From positions 124,001-188,000 of the forward strand of contig JBBAUA010000002.1 of NCBI GenBank assembly GCA_040398465.1: DNA of 64,000 nt, written 5' to 3'. The notes under the pieces are model-generated. The model searched no databases. It was not told the origin of the DNA and was given only the letters and a program-made list of their open reading frames with translations. Both the position numbers and the translations under genes were made by a program. The DNA is from UBA7672 sp040398465 (lineage in GTDB: Bacteria > Pseudomonadota > Alphaproteobacteria > Caulobacterales > Hyphomonadaceae). Below, piece after piece: positions 52,918-61,685 of the stretch. Every line of letters starts with the position of its first letter. The first letter of the stretch is position 1.

Positions 52918-53926
52918 TGCTTGCTCGCTTCAGCGCTTCGAGCGTTGCGGCGGCGCGGCCGTCAGCGATCGCTGCGCGCGCCTGGGCGATGCCGTCGACG
53001 AGCGTGGTCGCAAGGCCGGCGACGAGGATGGCAGCGCCAGCGTTGACGGCGACGAGATCAGCGAAGGGGCCAGGTTCGTTGGCGAGGACGCACTTCAGGG
53101 CTTCGGCGTTTTCGGCGGGCGTCGAGCCGCGCAGATGTTCGAGCTTTGCGCGCTTCACGCCCATACGTTCGGGCGTCAGGTCCTGCATGCGGATCTTTCC
53201 GTCCTTCACCTCGGCGACCAGCGTCGCGCCGGTGGTCGATATCTCATCCATGCCATCGACGCCGTGGACGACCATGGCGCGCTCAGCGCCCAGGGTAAGC
53301 AGCGCGTCCGCGAAGACGCCGACCCATTCCGGAGCGAACACGCCGAGGACCTGTCGCTTGACGCCGGCCGGGTTGGCGAGCGGGCCCATCATGTTAAAGA
53401 TGGTGCGCAGGCCGAGTGCGGCGCGAACCGGTGCGACGTGCTTCATGGCGGCGTGATGCGCAGGCGCGAACATGAAGGCGACGTGGGCGTCGCGGAAGCT
53501 GGCCTGGAGCTGGTCGTCTGTCGGCGAGAGGTTCACGCCGAGAACCTCGAGCACGTCCGCGGAGCCGGCCTTGCTGCGCGAGCGGTTGCCGTGTTTGGCG
53601 ACGATTGCGCCTGCGCTCGCGGCGACGATGGCGACGGCGGTGGACGTGTTGAGCGATGTCCAGGCGAGGCCGCCTGTGCCGCAGGTGTCGATGGCGCCTT
53701 CGGGCGCCACAACTGTGCGAGCGCGCGCGCGCATCACGCGGGCGCCGGCGACGATGTCTTCGGAGGTCTCGCCACGGATCCTCAGGCTCACGAGGAAGGC
53801 CGAGATCAGCGCCGGATCGCCCTCGCCCGCGAGGATCGCCTCGAATGCGGCGGTCATTTCCTCCTGGTTGGGGCGGCGCCCGTCTTCGACCAGCAAGCCG
53901 ACAGCCTTGCGGAGTGCTTCGCTCAC
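52910..53926 (-). CDS. trpD: Anthranilate phosphoribosyltransferase
   Basis: This is a 338-residue enzyme joining anthranilate and PRPP. The PRPP loop DTCGTGG (about residues 80-86), the anthranilate-site HGNRSRS near residue 111, and the metal-binding VHGVDGMDEIS region are intact. GTG start overlaps trpG by four bases. It is a separate enzyme, not fused to TrpG. Confidence 0.96.
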   Translation of the reverse strand: MSEALRKAVGLLVEDGRRPNQEEMTAAFEAILAGEGDPALISAFLVSLRIRGETSEDIVAGARVMRARARTVVAPEGAIDTCGTGGLAWTSLNTSTAVAIVAASAGAIVAKHGNRSRSKAGSADVLEVLGVNLSPTDDQLQASFRDAHVAFMFAPAHHAAMKHVAPVRAALGLRTIFNMMGPLANPAGVKRQVLGVFAPEWVGVFADALLTLGAERAMVVHGVDGMDEISTTGATLVAEVKDGKIRMQDLTPERMGVKRAKLEHLRGSTPAENAEALKCVLANEPGPFADLVAVNAGAAILVAGLATTLVDGIAQARAAIADGRAAATLEALKRASNG

Positions 53927-54507
53927 CGGAGGCCCGCCTTCTTCAGGAAGTTGGCGAGCATCACCTTGCCGTACTTCGAGCCGATCGATTCCGGGTGGAA
54001 CTGAACGCCGTAGACAGGGCGGGTGACGTGGCTGACGGCCATGATCTCGCCGTCGGCGGTTTCGGCGTCGACGCTGAGCACGTTGGGCATGCCGCTGCGG
54101 CGGATGGCGAGCGAGTGGTAGCGGACGGCTTCGAAATGTTCGGGCACGCCGGCGAAGAGATCGCCGCCGAGGACTTTCACGTCCCAGACCTTGCCGTGGA
54201 CGATGTCTTTCGCGCCTTCGACGACGCCGCCCATTGACTGTCCCAGCGCCTGATGGCCGAGGCAGACGCCAAGGATGGGAAGGTCATCGGGCGCGGTCTT
54301 GATGAGCTCAAGGCAGATGCCGGCTTCGTTCGGCGTGCAGGGGCCGGGCGAGAGCACGATGGCGTCGGCGCCTTTTGCGAGCACTTCTTTAACAGTGAGC
54401 GCGTCGTTGCGGACGACCTCGACGTGAACGTCCGGCGAGATGTCCTGTAGATAGTGAACGAGATTGTACGTGAACGAGTCGTAGTTATCGATCAGGAGGA
54501 CTTTCAT
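53923..54507 (-). CDS. trpG: Anthranilate synthase component II (glutamine amidotransferase)
   Basis: This is a 194-residue class I amidotransferase supplying ammonia to TrpE. The nucleophile Cys is in GVCLGHQALG (about residue 80), and the His-Glu pair in QFHPESIGS near residue 172. It could also serve aminodeoxychorismate synthesis if no separate pabA exists, as in several bacteria. It overlaps trpE and trpD by four bases each. Confidence 0.94.
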   Translation of the reverse strand: MKVLLIDNYDSFTYNLVHYLQDISPDVHVEVVRNDALTVKEVLAKGADAIVLSPGPCTPNEAGICLELIKTAPDDLPILGVCLGHQALGQSMGGVVEGAKDIVHGKVWDVKVLGGDLFAGVPEHFEAVRYHSLAIRRSGMPNVLSVDAETADGEIMAVSHVTRPVYGVQFHPESIGSKYGKVMLANFLKKAGLR

Positions 54508-55940
54508 CTGTTCCCCCGATCATACCGTGCCGCCTCTTCGGCCGCGCGGAACAGCGCGCTGGCCTTGTGGATGGTCTCCTGGAATTCGCTTTCGGGGTTG
54601 GAGTCGAACACCACGCCGCCACCAGCCTGGACGTGGATCTTGCCGCCCTTGAAGACCGCGGTGCGCAGGGCGATGCAGGTGTCCATGTCGCCGCCGGCGC
54701 CGAAATAGCCGACGCCGCCGGCGTAGACGCCGCGCGCGTGGGGCTCGAGCTCGGTGATGATTTCCATCGCGCGGATCTTTGGCGCGCCGGAGGTGGTGCC
54801 AGCCGGGAACCCTGCGGCGAGGGCGGAGACCATGTCTTCGCCGTCCTTCAGCACGCCCTGCACGTTCGAGACGATGTGCATGACGTGGCTGTAGCGCTCG
54901 ATAGTGAAGCTCTCGGTGACCTCGACCGTGCCGCGCGCGGCAACGCGGCCGACATCGTTGCGGCCGAGGTCGAGCAGCATGAGGTGTTCGGCGCGCTCCT
55001 TGGGATCGGAGATCAGTTTCTGCGCGTTGGCTTCGTCCAGTTCTGGCGTCGCGCCGCGCGGCAGCGTGCCGGCGATGGGGCGGACAGTGACGACGCCCTT
55101 GCGGACGCGGACGAGGATTTCGGGACTGGAGCCGGACACCTGGAAGTCGCCGAAGTTCACGTAGAACATGAAGGGCGAGGGATTCAGGCGGCGCAGGGCG
55201 CGATAGAAGGCAAAGGGCGAGCGTTCGAAGGGTGCGGAGAAGCGCTGGCTCGGGACGACCTGGAAGATGTCGCCGGCGTGGATATAGCTTTTGGCCTTCT
55301 CGACCATCTCCAGATAGCGCGCCTTGGTGGTGTTCGAGGCGAAGTTGATCTTCTCGACGGGCGCGTCGCTGGGCCGCGAGGGCGGCATGGGTTGGTCGAG
55401 GGTTTCCTCGATCCGGTCCAGCAGGTCGTTCGCAGCCTTTGCGCCGCTGCGGGCGGGGGCGGCAAGGATGATCTCCTGACGGACGCCGTCGAAGATCAGC
55501 ACGACGCCGGGGCGCATCAGCATGGCTTCGGGCACGCCGTTGGGATCAGGCTTCGGTTCAGGCAGGCGTTCGACGTGGCGGACCATGTCGTAGCCGAGAT
55601 AGCCGAACGCGCCGGCGGCCATGGGGGGCAGGCCGTCCATGCCATCGACCTTGCAGGCGTCGATAAAGCCGCGGAGCGCGGCCATGACGTCAGTGGATGT
55701 CTCAGTGGTTTCGCGGAAGTCGGCCGTGAGCGATGTCTCGGCCTTTCCGTCGCGCACGCGCCACCACAGATCGGGCGCCATGCCGATGAAGCTGTAGCGG
55801 CCGCGCGTTTCGCCGCCGACGACGCTTTCAAACAGCACGAGGCCTTGCGACATCGGGTTCAGCTTCAGCATCGCTGAAACCGGGGACTCCGTGTCGTCGA
55901 CCCGCCGCCTGATTACGAGGGACGGACGGCCTTTCGTCAT
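54504..55940 (-). CDS. trpE: Anthranilate synthase component I
   Basis: This 478-residue enzyme converts chorismate to anthranilate. The chorismate-binding domain fills the C-terminal half, with signatures PFMFYVNF, IAGTLPRGATPELDE, DLGRNDVGRVA and GTTSGAPKIRAMEI. The N-terminal regulatory domain contains the LLES-type Trp pocket in a divergent form (LFESVVGG), so feedback inhibition is plausible. No leader peptide or attenuator is seen, since the gene overlaps ppiD by four bases. Confidence 0.95.
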   Translation of the reverse strand: MTKGRPSLVIRRRVDDTESPVSAMLKLNPMSQGLVLFESVVGGETRGRYSFIGMAPDLWWRVRDGKAETSLTADFRETTETSTDVMAALRGFIDACKVDGMDGLPPMAAGAFGYLGYDMVRHVERLPEPKPDPNGVPEAMLMRPGVVLIFDGVRQEIILAAPARSGAKAANDLLDRIEETLDQPMPPSRPSDAPVEKINFASNTTKARYLEMVEKAKSYIHAGDIFQVVPSQRFSAPFERSPFAFYRALRRLNPSPFMFYVNFGDFQVSGSSPEILVRVRKGVVTVRPIAGTLPRGATPELDEANAQKLISDPKERAEHLMLLDLGRNDVGRVAARGTVEVTESFTIERYSHVMHIVSNVQGVLKDGEDMVSALAAGFPAGTTSGAPKIRAMEIITELEPHARGVYAGGVGYFGAGGDMDTCIALRTAVFKGGKIHVQAGGGVVFDSNPESEFQETIHKASALFRAAEEAARYDRGNR

Positions 55941-57841
55941 TGCGCTGGCGCATCCCCGCGCAGGCCGTTGAAGTAGGCCTCGAGCGCTGCGTCGTCGCGC
56001 TGGTATTCGACCTCGGAGCGGATGCCGAGCACGAAGACCTCGTTGAGATCGCGTAGGAGCGACTGGGATACGTCGTTGCCGAGTTGTGCGCGCAGGGCTG
56101 CACTCACCTCAGGTGACGCCGGTTCGATCTTGTCGACGCGCGCGACCCATGGATTGCCATCGCGGCCGCTCACGACGCCAACTTCGCCGGCCTTGAGGTT
56201 GAACGCAGCAGCCACCACGGCCGGATCGATCGGCGGGTTGGACGCGCGCACGACGGTCAGTGCAGGGAGGGCGGTGAGTTTTGCGTCTGCCGCAGCTTTC
56301 TCGAACGCCGTACCAGCCTTGACCGCGGCCACCATTCCGTCGGCTGCGGCCTTGCGGGCTGCGATAGCACGTTCGGTCATCATGGCGTTTCTCACGCGAT
56401 CCTTGACCTCGGCCAAGGGAAGCGTGAACGGCGCGACGATTTCGTCGAGGCGGAACATGGAGCGCACATTCTCGCCCTCCATGACGTTCGTCATCTCGCC
56501 GGCGTTCATCGTGAATAGCTGGCGGAGGGCGTCGACGTTCTGGGTCATGATCTGCGCCTGCTCGCCCTGCGAGGTGCGGGCCTGCGCGTCGATCGGCGCC
56601 AGCGTGATCACGGGAATGCCGAACTCCTTGCCGATGTCTTCCAGCGGCTGGCCGCCCGCGGCGTCGCGGAAGTTCTCGCCGGAATTCTCGAACAGCGTTG
56701 CGGCTTCGGGGAAGGCCACGTCACGGCGGACTTTTTCGGCAACCTCTTCAAACGGTGTGGGGATGCCGGGCGTCACGGATTCGATCAGCACGGCCTTCCA
56801 TGGGTCGCCTTCCTCAAGCTGGATGGGGATGCTGTGCACCTTGCCGGCGGGAAGCGAGAACAGGAAAGTCCGGTACTCTTCGTTCGTCACGTCCTCGGGT
56901 TTGAGCGTGGACACGACGCGCTGCAGGCCGGGGGCCTGGGTCAGCGCCTGGTCGAGCGGGATGCCCTGCACGGAGAGGTCGATGAAGGCCTGAACGGCGT
57001 TGCGGTTTTCGGACGTGTATTCGACGATCGTGCGCGTCTCGGGGGTCGAGTATTCCTTGAGACGGTTCTGATATTCGGTCCGAACCTGGTCGTCCGTGAG
57101 CGCAACGCGGTCGAGGAAATCATCGGGTGTGTAGCTCAGGATCGAGATGCGCCGGCGTTCCGGCTGCTCGAAGCGCGCCTTGTTGGCGTCGTACCAGGTC
57201 TGCATCTCGGCTTCGGTGGGCTCTGTGGGGGCAGGCGCGGTCGCGGCTGTGACTTGCGCGAAGCTGACCGTGCGCCCTTCGCCGAGATAGTTCACCCACG
57301 GCTGCGAGAGGATGTTCGGCACTGTCAGCGCGCTGCCGGCGGCGGCGCGGATGTATTGTTGTGTGAGATAGTCCTTCAGGAAGCCCTCAAACTCGCGCGT
57401 TGTCTGCTGGCGCCGCTGGGCGGCCGCCATGATTGTCTCGCGCGTCAGGCGGCCGAACTCGTTCACCATCAGGTTGTTGCGCTCGAGATAGGGCTTGAGC
57501 GAATCCGGCGTTGCGCTGACGCCGACCTTGTCCGCGTAGGCGAGCAGCGTGTTCTGGATTTCGAGCTCCTGGTAGACGCCTTGCGGGATGCCCTCAGCCA
57601 CGGCCTCTGCCTGACTCAGGACCCGGCCCTGTTCGACACGGAGGCGTTCCAGCGCCTGCTGCATGTCGCGGTCGATCTCGAGAGTCTTGATCTCTCGGCC
57701 GCCGATGCGGCTGACGGTGCCGCCGGCGAGGCCGCCGCCGAAATTGTCAGGCAGGAACAGCGCAAGGCTGATGACGAGGGGGATGAAAAGGACCACCAGC
57801 GCCCACTTCGACTTAGCGAATTTCCGCATTCCGCCAATCAT
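55937..57841 (-). CDS. ppiD: SurA/PpiD-type periplasmic peptidyl-prolyl isomerase
   Basis: This is a 634-residue foldase with an uncleaved N-terminal membrane anchor (about residues 13-29), a SurA_N-like chaperone region and a central parvulin-like domain (about residues 250-370). A long C-terminal arm completes it. The parvulin active-site residues are poorly conserved, so chaperone rather than isomerase action may dominate. A PpiD-like gene leading the trpEGDC genes is the Caulobacter-type arrangement. It is divergent from tpiA. Confidence 0.85.
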   Translation of the reverse strand: MIGGMRKFAKSKWALVVLFIPLVISLALFLPDNFGGGLAGGTVSRIGGREIKTLEIDRDMQQALERLRVEQGRVLSQAEAVAEGIPQGVYQELEIQNTLLAYADKVGVSATPDSLKPYLERNNLMVNEFGRLTRETIMAAAQRRQQTTREFEGFLKDYLTQQYIRAAAGSALTVPNILSQPWVNYLGEGRTVSFAQVTAATAPAPTEPTEAEMQTWYDANKARFEQPERRRISILSYTPDDFLDRVALTDDQVRTEYQNRLKEYSTPETRTIVEYTSENRNAVQAFIDLSVQGIPLDQALTQAPGLQRVVSTLKPEDVTNEEYRTFLFSLPAGKVHSIPIQLEEGDPWKAVLIESVTPGIPTPFEEVAEKVRRDVAFPEAATLFENSGENFRDAAGGQPLEDIGKEFGIPVITLAPIDAQARTSQGEQAQIMTQNVDALRQLFTMNAGEMTNVMEGENVRSMFRLDEIVAPFTLPLAEVKDRVRNAMMTERAIAARKAAADGMVAAVKAGTAFEKAAADAKLTALPALTVVRASNPPIDPAVVAAAFNLKAGEVGVVSGRDGNPWVARVDKIEPASPEVSAALRAQLGNDVSQSLLRDLNEVFVLGIRSEVEYQRDDAALEAYFNGLRGDAPAQ

Positions 57842-57900
57842 GCGGTGCGACTCCCTGACTGGGCGGAAACCAGTGTGGTTGTCCGCCGGAAGCTGGCTTG

Positions 57901-57955
57901 CTAGAGCATTTTGCGGCGGAGGGGAAACCGGTTCGCCACAGGAAAATGCGACATC
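57901..57955. repeat. Dispersed alphaproteobacterial palindromic element
   Basis: GCATTTT (57906-57912) and AAAATGC (57943-57949) frame GGCG/CGCC and a central AAACCGGTT (57925-57933). The order CTAGAGCATTTT..AAACCGGTTCGCC..AAAATGCGAC resembles a palindromic intergenic repeat that I recall as abundant in Rhizobiales and some relatives. It lies between divergent ppiD and tpiA. Confidence 0.5.
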
Positions 57956-58027
57956 GCGGCATCCAGGCGGCGCGCGGGCGAGACAACCTGCTCAGAGCGC
58001 TTTCGGAGCCTTCAAGGAAGTCAGGGC

Positions 58028-58777
58028 ATGGCCGAACGCCGCAAGCTGGTAGCCGGTAACTGGAAAATGAACGGTCTCCGCACGGCGCTCCCTGAGGTGG
58101 AATCCATGATTGCGGGCGCACGCGCGCTGGGGCGGGTCGATCTCGCAATATGCCCGCCAGCCACGCTCGCCTCGCAGGTGGGGGATGTGCTTCAGGGTTC
58201 GCCGATCGGGCTTGGGGGGCAGGACTGCCACGCCAAGGCGAATGGGGCTTTTACTGGTGATGTCAGCGCGGAAATGTGGGCGGATCTCGGCGCGCGCTTC
58301 GTGATCGTCGGCCATTCCGAGCGTCGGCAGCATCATGGCGAGACTGACGCCATCGTGGCTGCCAAGGCCGCCGCCGTGTGCCGCGCGGGGTTGATCCCCA
58401 TCATCTGCGTCGGCGAGAGCCTCGCCGAGCGGGATGCGGGCAAGACACTGGCTGTGATTGCGACCCAGCTTGCCGGCTCGATTCCCGACGAGGCGGGACG
58501 CGCCGATACCGTCATCGCCTATGAGCCTGTCTGGGCCATCGGCACGGGCAGGACCCCGACCGTGGCGCAGGTGGAGGAGGTTCACCAGGCCGTCGGCCGG
58601 GCGTTGGACGCGCGCTTCGGCGCGGCGGGGCTGCAGATTCGTGTGCTTTATGGCGGCTCGGTGAAGCCAGATAACGCCGCCGAACTCATGGCGGTGGCCG
58701 GAGTGGACGGCGCCCTTGTGGGAGGCGCCAGCCTGAAGGCCGCGGACTTTCTGGCGATCGCAAGGGCCTGCGGCTAG
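58028..58777 (+). CDS. tpiA: Triosephosphate isomerase
   Basis: This is a 249-residue glycolytic enzyme. The catalytic residues are K13 (GNWKMNG), His in VGHSERR (about residue 97) and Glu in AYEPVWAIGTG (about residue 167). The phosphate-gripping LYGGSVKPDN and GALVGGASL loops are present. The frame is open to 57911, but homology begins at ATG 58028. Confidence 0.97.
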   Translation: MAERRKLVAGNWKMNGLRTALPEVESMIAGARALGRVDLAICPPATLASQVGDVLQGSPIGLGGQDCHAKANGAFTGDVSAEMWADLGARFVIVGHSERRQHHGETDAIVAAKAAAVCRAGLIPIICVGESLAERDAGKTLAVIATQLAGSIPDEAGRADTVIAYEPVWAIGTGRTPTVAQVEEVHQAVGRALDARFGAAGLQIRVLYGGSVKPDNAAELMAVAGVDGALVGGASLKAADFLAIARACG

Positions 58778-58903
58778 GGCGCCATTTGGCGTCGGCGCGG
58801 GGGCGCTCCCATATGAAAAGAACCCGCATGGGCGCCATGGGGGCTTGGCCGCACCCTCCCAACGTGCTTTGACGCGGTCCAAATCGTTGCTGGCGGCCAC
58901 TTC

Positions 58904-59395
58904 ATGCTGAACGTCCTCCTCACCATCCACATGATCGCGTGCGTCGCGCTCGTGATCGCCGTGATGCTGCAGAGGTCCGAGGGCGGGGCCCTGGGCATGA
59001 GCGGTGGCGGAACGGGGGGTCTCATCTCCGGTCGCGGCGCCGCCAGCGTGCTGGTCCGGGTGACAATGGGCCTTGCGGCAGTCTTCTTCGTCACTTCGAT
59101 CACCATGACGCGTCTTAACAACGACTCGGCCAGCCAGGGCTCCATCCTCGAGCAGCAGGTCGATGAGTCGGGCAATCCGTTCGACTCGCTGACGACGCCT
59201 CCGGCTTCCGGCACAGCCACGACGCCTGATCCGCTGGGAGGCACGACCACGACGCCGGCCCCGGCGAGCCCAGCCCCGGCGGCGCCCGATCCTCTGGCGC
59301 CTGCGACGAACACCACGCCGGCCGCGCCTGCGCCTGCGACAACTGCGCCCACCACACCGGCGTCGACGCCGGAAAACGGTGGATCGCCGAACTAG
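58904..59395 (+). CDS. secG: Preprotein translocase subunit SecG
   Basis: This is a 163-residue protein. The first 75 residues are a standard SecG with two helices and the conserved MLQRSEGGALGMSGG loop between them. The remaining 85 residues are a Pro/Ala/Thr-rich low-complexity tail, longer than in E. coli (110 residues in total). It assists SecYEG-driven export. It sits between tpiA and pyrG as in many alphaproteobacteria. Confidence 0.93.
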   Translation: MLNVLLTIHMIACVALVIAVMLQRSEGGALGMSGGGTGGLISGRGAASVLVRVTMGLAAVFFVTSITMTRLNNDSASQGSILEQQVDESGNPFDSLTTPPASGTATTPDPLGGTTTTPAPASPAPAAPDPLAPATNTTPAAPAPATTAPTTPASTPENGGSPN

Positions 59396-59449
59396 TCGAC
59401 TACTGCCCCCTCGCTAGGGCGGGGCGAATCGTTAAACTGAGCATCCGTC

Positions 59450-61081
59450 ATGAAGCGATTTATCTTCATTACGGGAGGCGTTGTGTCCTCCCTCGGGAAG
59501 GGCATTGCTTCGGCAGCGCTCGGCGCGCTGCTTCAGGCGCGCGGCTATCGCGTGCGGCTCCGCAAGCTGGACCCCTATCTCAACGTCGATCCGGGCACGA
59601 TGTCGCCGACTCAGCATGGCGAGGTTTTCGTCACGGATGACGGCGCCGAGACGGATCTCGATCTTGGGCACTATGAGCGCTTCACCGGCGTGTCGGCGCG
59701 CAAGACGGACAACACCACGACGGGCCGTATCTACAAGGCGATCCTCGAGAAGGAACGCCGCGGCGATTATCTGGGCGCGACGCTCCAGGTGATCCCGCAC
59801 GTCACGGACGCCATCAAGGAGTTCATCAAGTCCGACACGGACGATGTCGACTTCGTGCTGTGCGAAGTCGGGGGCACGGTGGGCGACATTGAGGGGCTGC
59901 CGTTCTTCGAGGCGATCCGGCAGTTCAGCCAGGATGTCGGCCGCGAGGCGAGCCTGTTCATTCACCTGACGCTGCTTCCCTACATCAACACTGCCGGCGA
60001 GCTGAAGACCAAGCCGACGCAGCACTCGGTGAAGGAGCTGCGGTCGATCGGCATCCAGCCGGACATCCTGCTGTGCCGCGCGCCCATGCCGATCCCGCCC
60101 GAAGAGCGGCGAAAGCTCGCTCTGTTCTGCAATGTGCGGCCGGAAGCCGTGATCGAGGCGCTGGATGCGCAGCACATCTACGAGGTGCCACTCGAATATC
60201 ACGCGCGTGGGCTGGACCGCGAGGTTCTGCGTCACTTCGGGTTGGAAAAGCAGACGACGCCTGATCTCAAGCACTGGGTGCAGACGTCGCAGACGCTGCG
60301 CAATCCCGATGGGGAAGTGCGCATTGCGATCGTCGGCAAGTATGTGGCGCTGCACGACGCCTACAAGTCAGTGGTTGAAGCGCTGGGCCATGGCGGTCTC
60401 GCCAACAGGGTGAAGGTCAATCTGACCTGGATACCGTCGGACCGCTATGACGACCCCAACGCCGACCTTTCCGAACTCGATAGCGTGGATGGCGTTCTGC
60501 TGCCCGGCGGATTTGGCGAACGCGGCGCGATCGGCAAAATGCGCGCCGCTGGTTACGCGCGCCGGCACAAGCTTCCGTGCTTCGGTATCTGCTATGGCAT
60601 GCAACTGGCCGTGATCGAACTCGCCCGCAACATGGCGAACATTCCCGGGGCCGGCACCACGGAATTCGGCAAGCCCGATTACGCCGCGGTGGGCCTTATG
60701 TCTGAATGGGTTCAGGGCAACACCAAGGAAGTGCGGAGCGCCGATGGTGATCTCGGCGGTACGATGCGCCTCGGCGCCTTCCCGGCCGTGCTCGCCAAGG
60801 GCAGCCGTGTCGCTGCCATCTACGGCACGCAGACCATCTCGGAGCGCCACCGTCACCGCTACGAAGTGAACACCGACATCATCGGCAAGCTCGCTCCGCA
60901 CGGCGTTGTCTTCTCCGGCATGTCGCCTGATGGCAAACTTCCCGAGATCATGGAGCTGACCGACCACCCCTGGTTCATCGGCGTCCAGTTCCACCCGGAG
61001 CTGAAGTCACGTCCGTTCGACCCGCATCCCCTTTTCGCGAGCTTCATCGCAGCGGCGCGCGACAAGAGCAGGCTGGTCTAG
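59450..61081 (+). CDS. pyrG: CTP synthase
   Basis: This is a 543-residue enzyme with an N-terminal amidoligase domain (phosphate loop SSLGKGIASAALGALLQARG) and a C-terminal glutaminase domain. The glutaminase domain has nucleophile C381 (FGICYG) and the His-Glu pair in QFHPEL. It makes CTP from UTP and glutamine, and in Caulobacter it also forms filaments that affect cell curvature. Length and motifs are normal. Confidence 0.97.
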   Translation: MKRFIFITGGVVSSLGKGIASAALGALLQARGYRVRLRKLDPYLNVDPGTMSPTQHGEVFVTDDGAETDLDLGHYERFTGVSARKTDNTTTGRIYKAILEKERRGDYLGATLQVIPHVTDAIKEFIKSDTDDVDFVLCEVGGTVGDIEGLPFFEAIRQFSQDVGREASLFIHLTLLPYINTAGELKTKPTQHSVKELRSIGIQPDILLCRAPMPIPPEERRKLALFCNVRPEAVIEALDAQHIYEVPLEYHARGLDREVLRHFGLEKQTTPDLKHWVQTSQTLRNPDGEVRIAIVGKYVALHDAYKSVVEALGHGGLANRVKVNLTWIPSDRYDDPNADLSELDSVDGVLLPGGFGERGAIGKMRAAGYARRHKLPCFGICYGMQLAVIELARNMANIPGAGTTEFGKPDYAAVGLMSEWVQGNTKEVRSADGDLGGTMRLGAFPAVLAKGSRVAAIYGTQTISERHRHRYEVNTDIIGKLAPHGVVFSGMSPDGKLPEIMELTDHPWFIGVQFHPELKSRPFDPHPLFASFIAAARDKSRLV

Positions 61082-61221
61082 GCCGTAGTCCGCACGCAAT
61101 TAATGGCGCGCCTTAGCTGCTGCCGCCGAGGGCTTTGGCCGCCCAGCGAAATGCAGCCCCTCGCTTCGCACCACGTCCCGGGGGGTGGAACCGTCATTTC
61201 CGGTTACGATTCCGCCCGGTC

Positions 61222-61250
61222 TTGCAGCGCTGCGCCAGACCCTGTATGAG
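61222..61250 (+). promoter_or_regulatory. Possible rpmF promoter
   Basis: TTGCAG (61222-61227) and TATGAG (61245-61250) are spaced 17 bases apart in the 242-base gap between pyrG and rpmF. A start near 61257 would leave a leader of about 67 bases. Confidence 0.3.
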
Positions 61251-61323
61251 GCCCGCTCGCTCGAACGGCCATTACGCAAGAATGAGCTGTTTCCAACACT
61301 TTTCCGCCTGATCAGAGGCTTCC

Positions 61324-61509
61324 ATGGCCGTCCCTAAGCGCAAGACATCCCCTTCACGCCGTGGCATGCGCCGCGCTCACGATCGCCTGCCGGGCTCGAC
61401 CTATGTCGAGGACAAGGAATCGGGCGAGCTGCGCCGCCCGCACCATGTCGACCCGAAGACCGGCATGTACCGCGGCAAGCAGGTCCTGAAGGCCAAGGAC
61501 GAGGAATAG
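61324..61509 (+). CDS. rpmF: 50S ribosomal protein L32
   Basis: This is a 61-residue basic ribosomal protein with the family start AVPKRKTSPSRRGMRRAHD. The Cys residues of zinc-binding L32 paralogues are absent, so this is the zinc-free type usual in alphaproteobacteria. It has its own terminator and probably its own promoter. Its place between pyrG and eno is less usual. Confidence 0.95.
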   Translation: MAVPKRKTSPSRRGMRRAHDRLPGSTYVEDKESGELRRPHHVDPKTGMYRGKQVLKAKDEE

Positions 61510-61537
61510 CCCTGGCCGACCGGATGTTCGATCTGCG

Positions 61538-61561
61538 AAAGCGCCCTTCGGGGCGCTTTTT
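61538..61561 (+). terminator. Intrinsic terminator after rpmF
   Basis: AAAGCGCCC (61538-61546) and GGGCGCTTT (61551-61559) form a 9-bp stem with a TTCG tetraloop and run into T residues (61557-61561). Confidence 0.92.
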
Positions 61562-61685
61562 GCATTTGGGGCGCGGCAGAACCGTCTCCCGCCGCGATTG
61601 CAACTGCCGCCGGTTCGCGACATAGCAGGCCCACCTTTCCGCCCCCAGACGGGGGCCGGGCCTGCTCAAGCCGAAGGACCATCCA

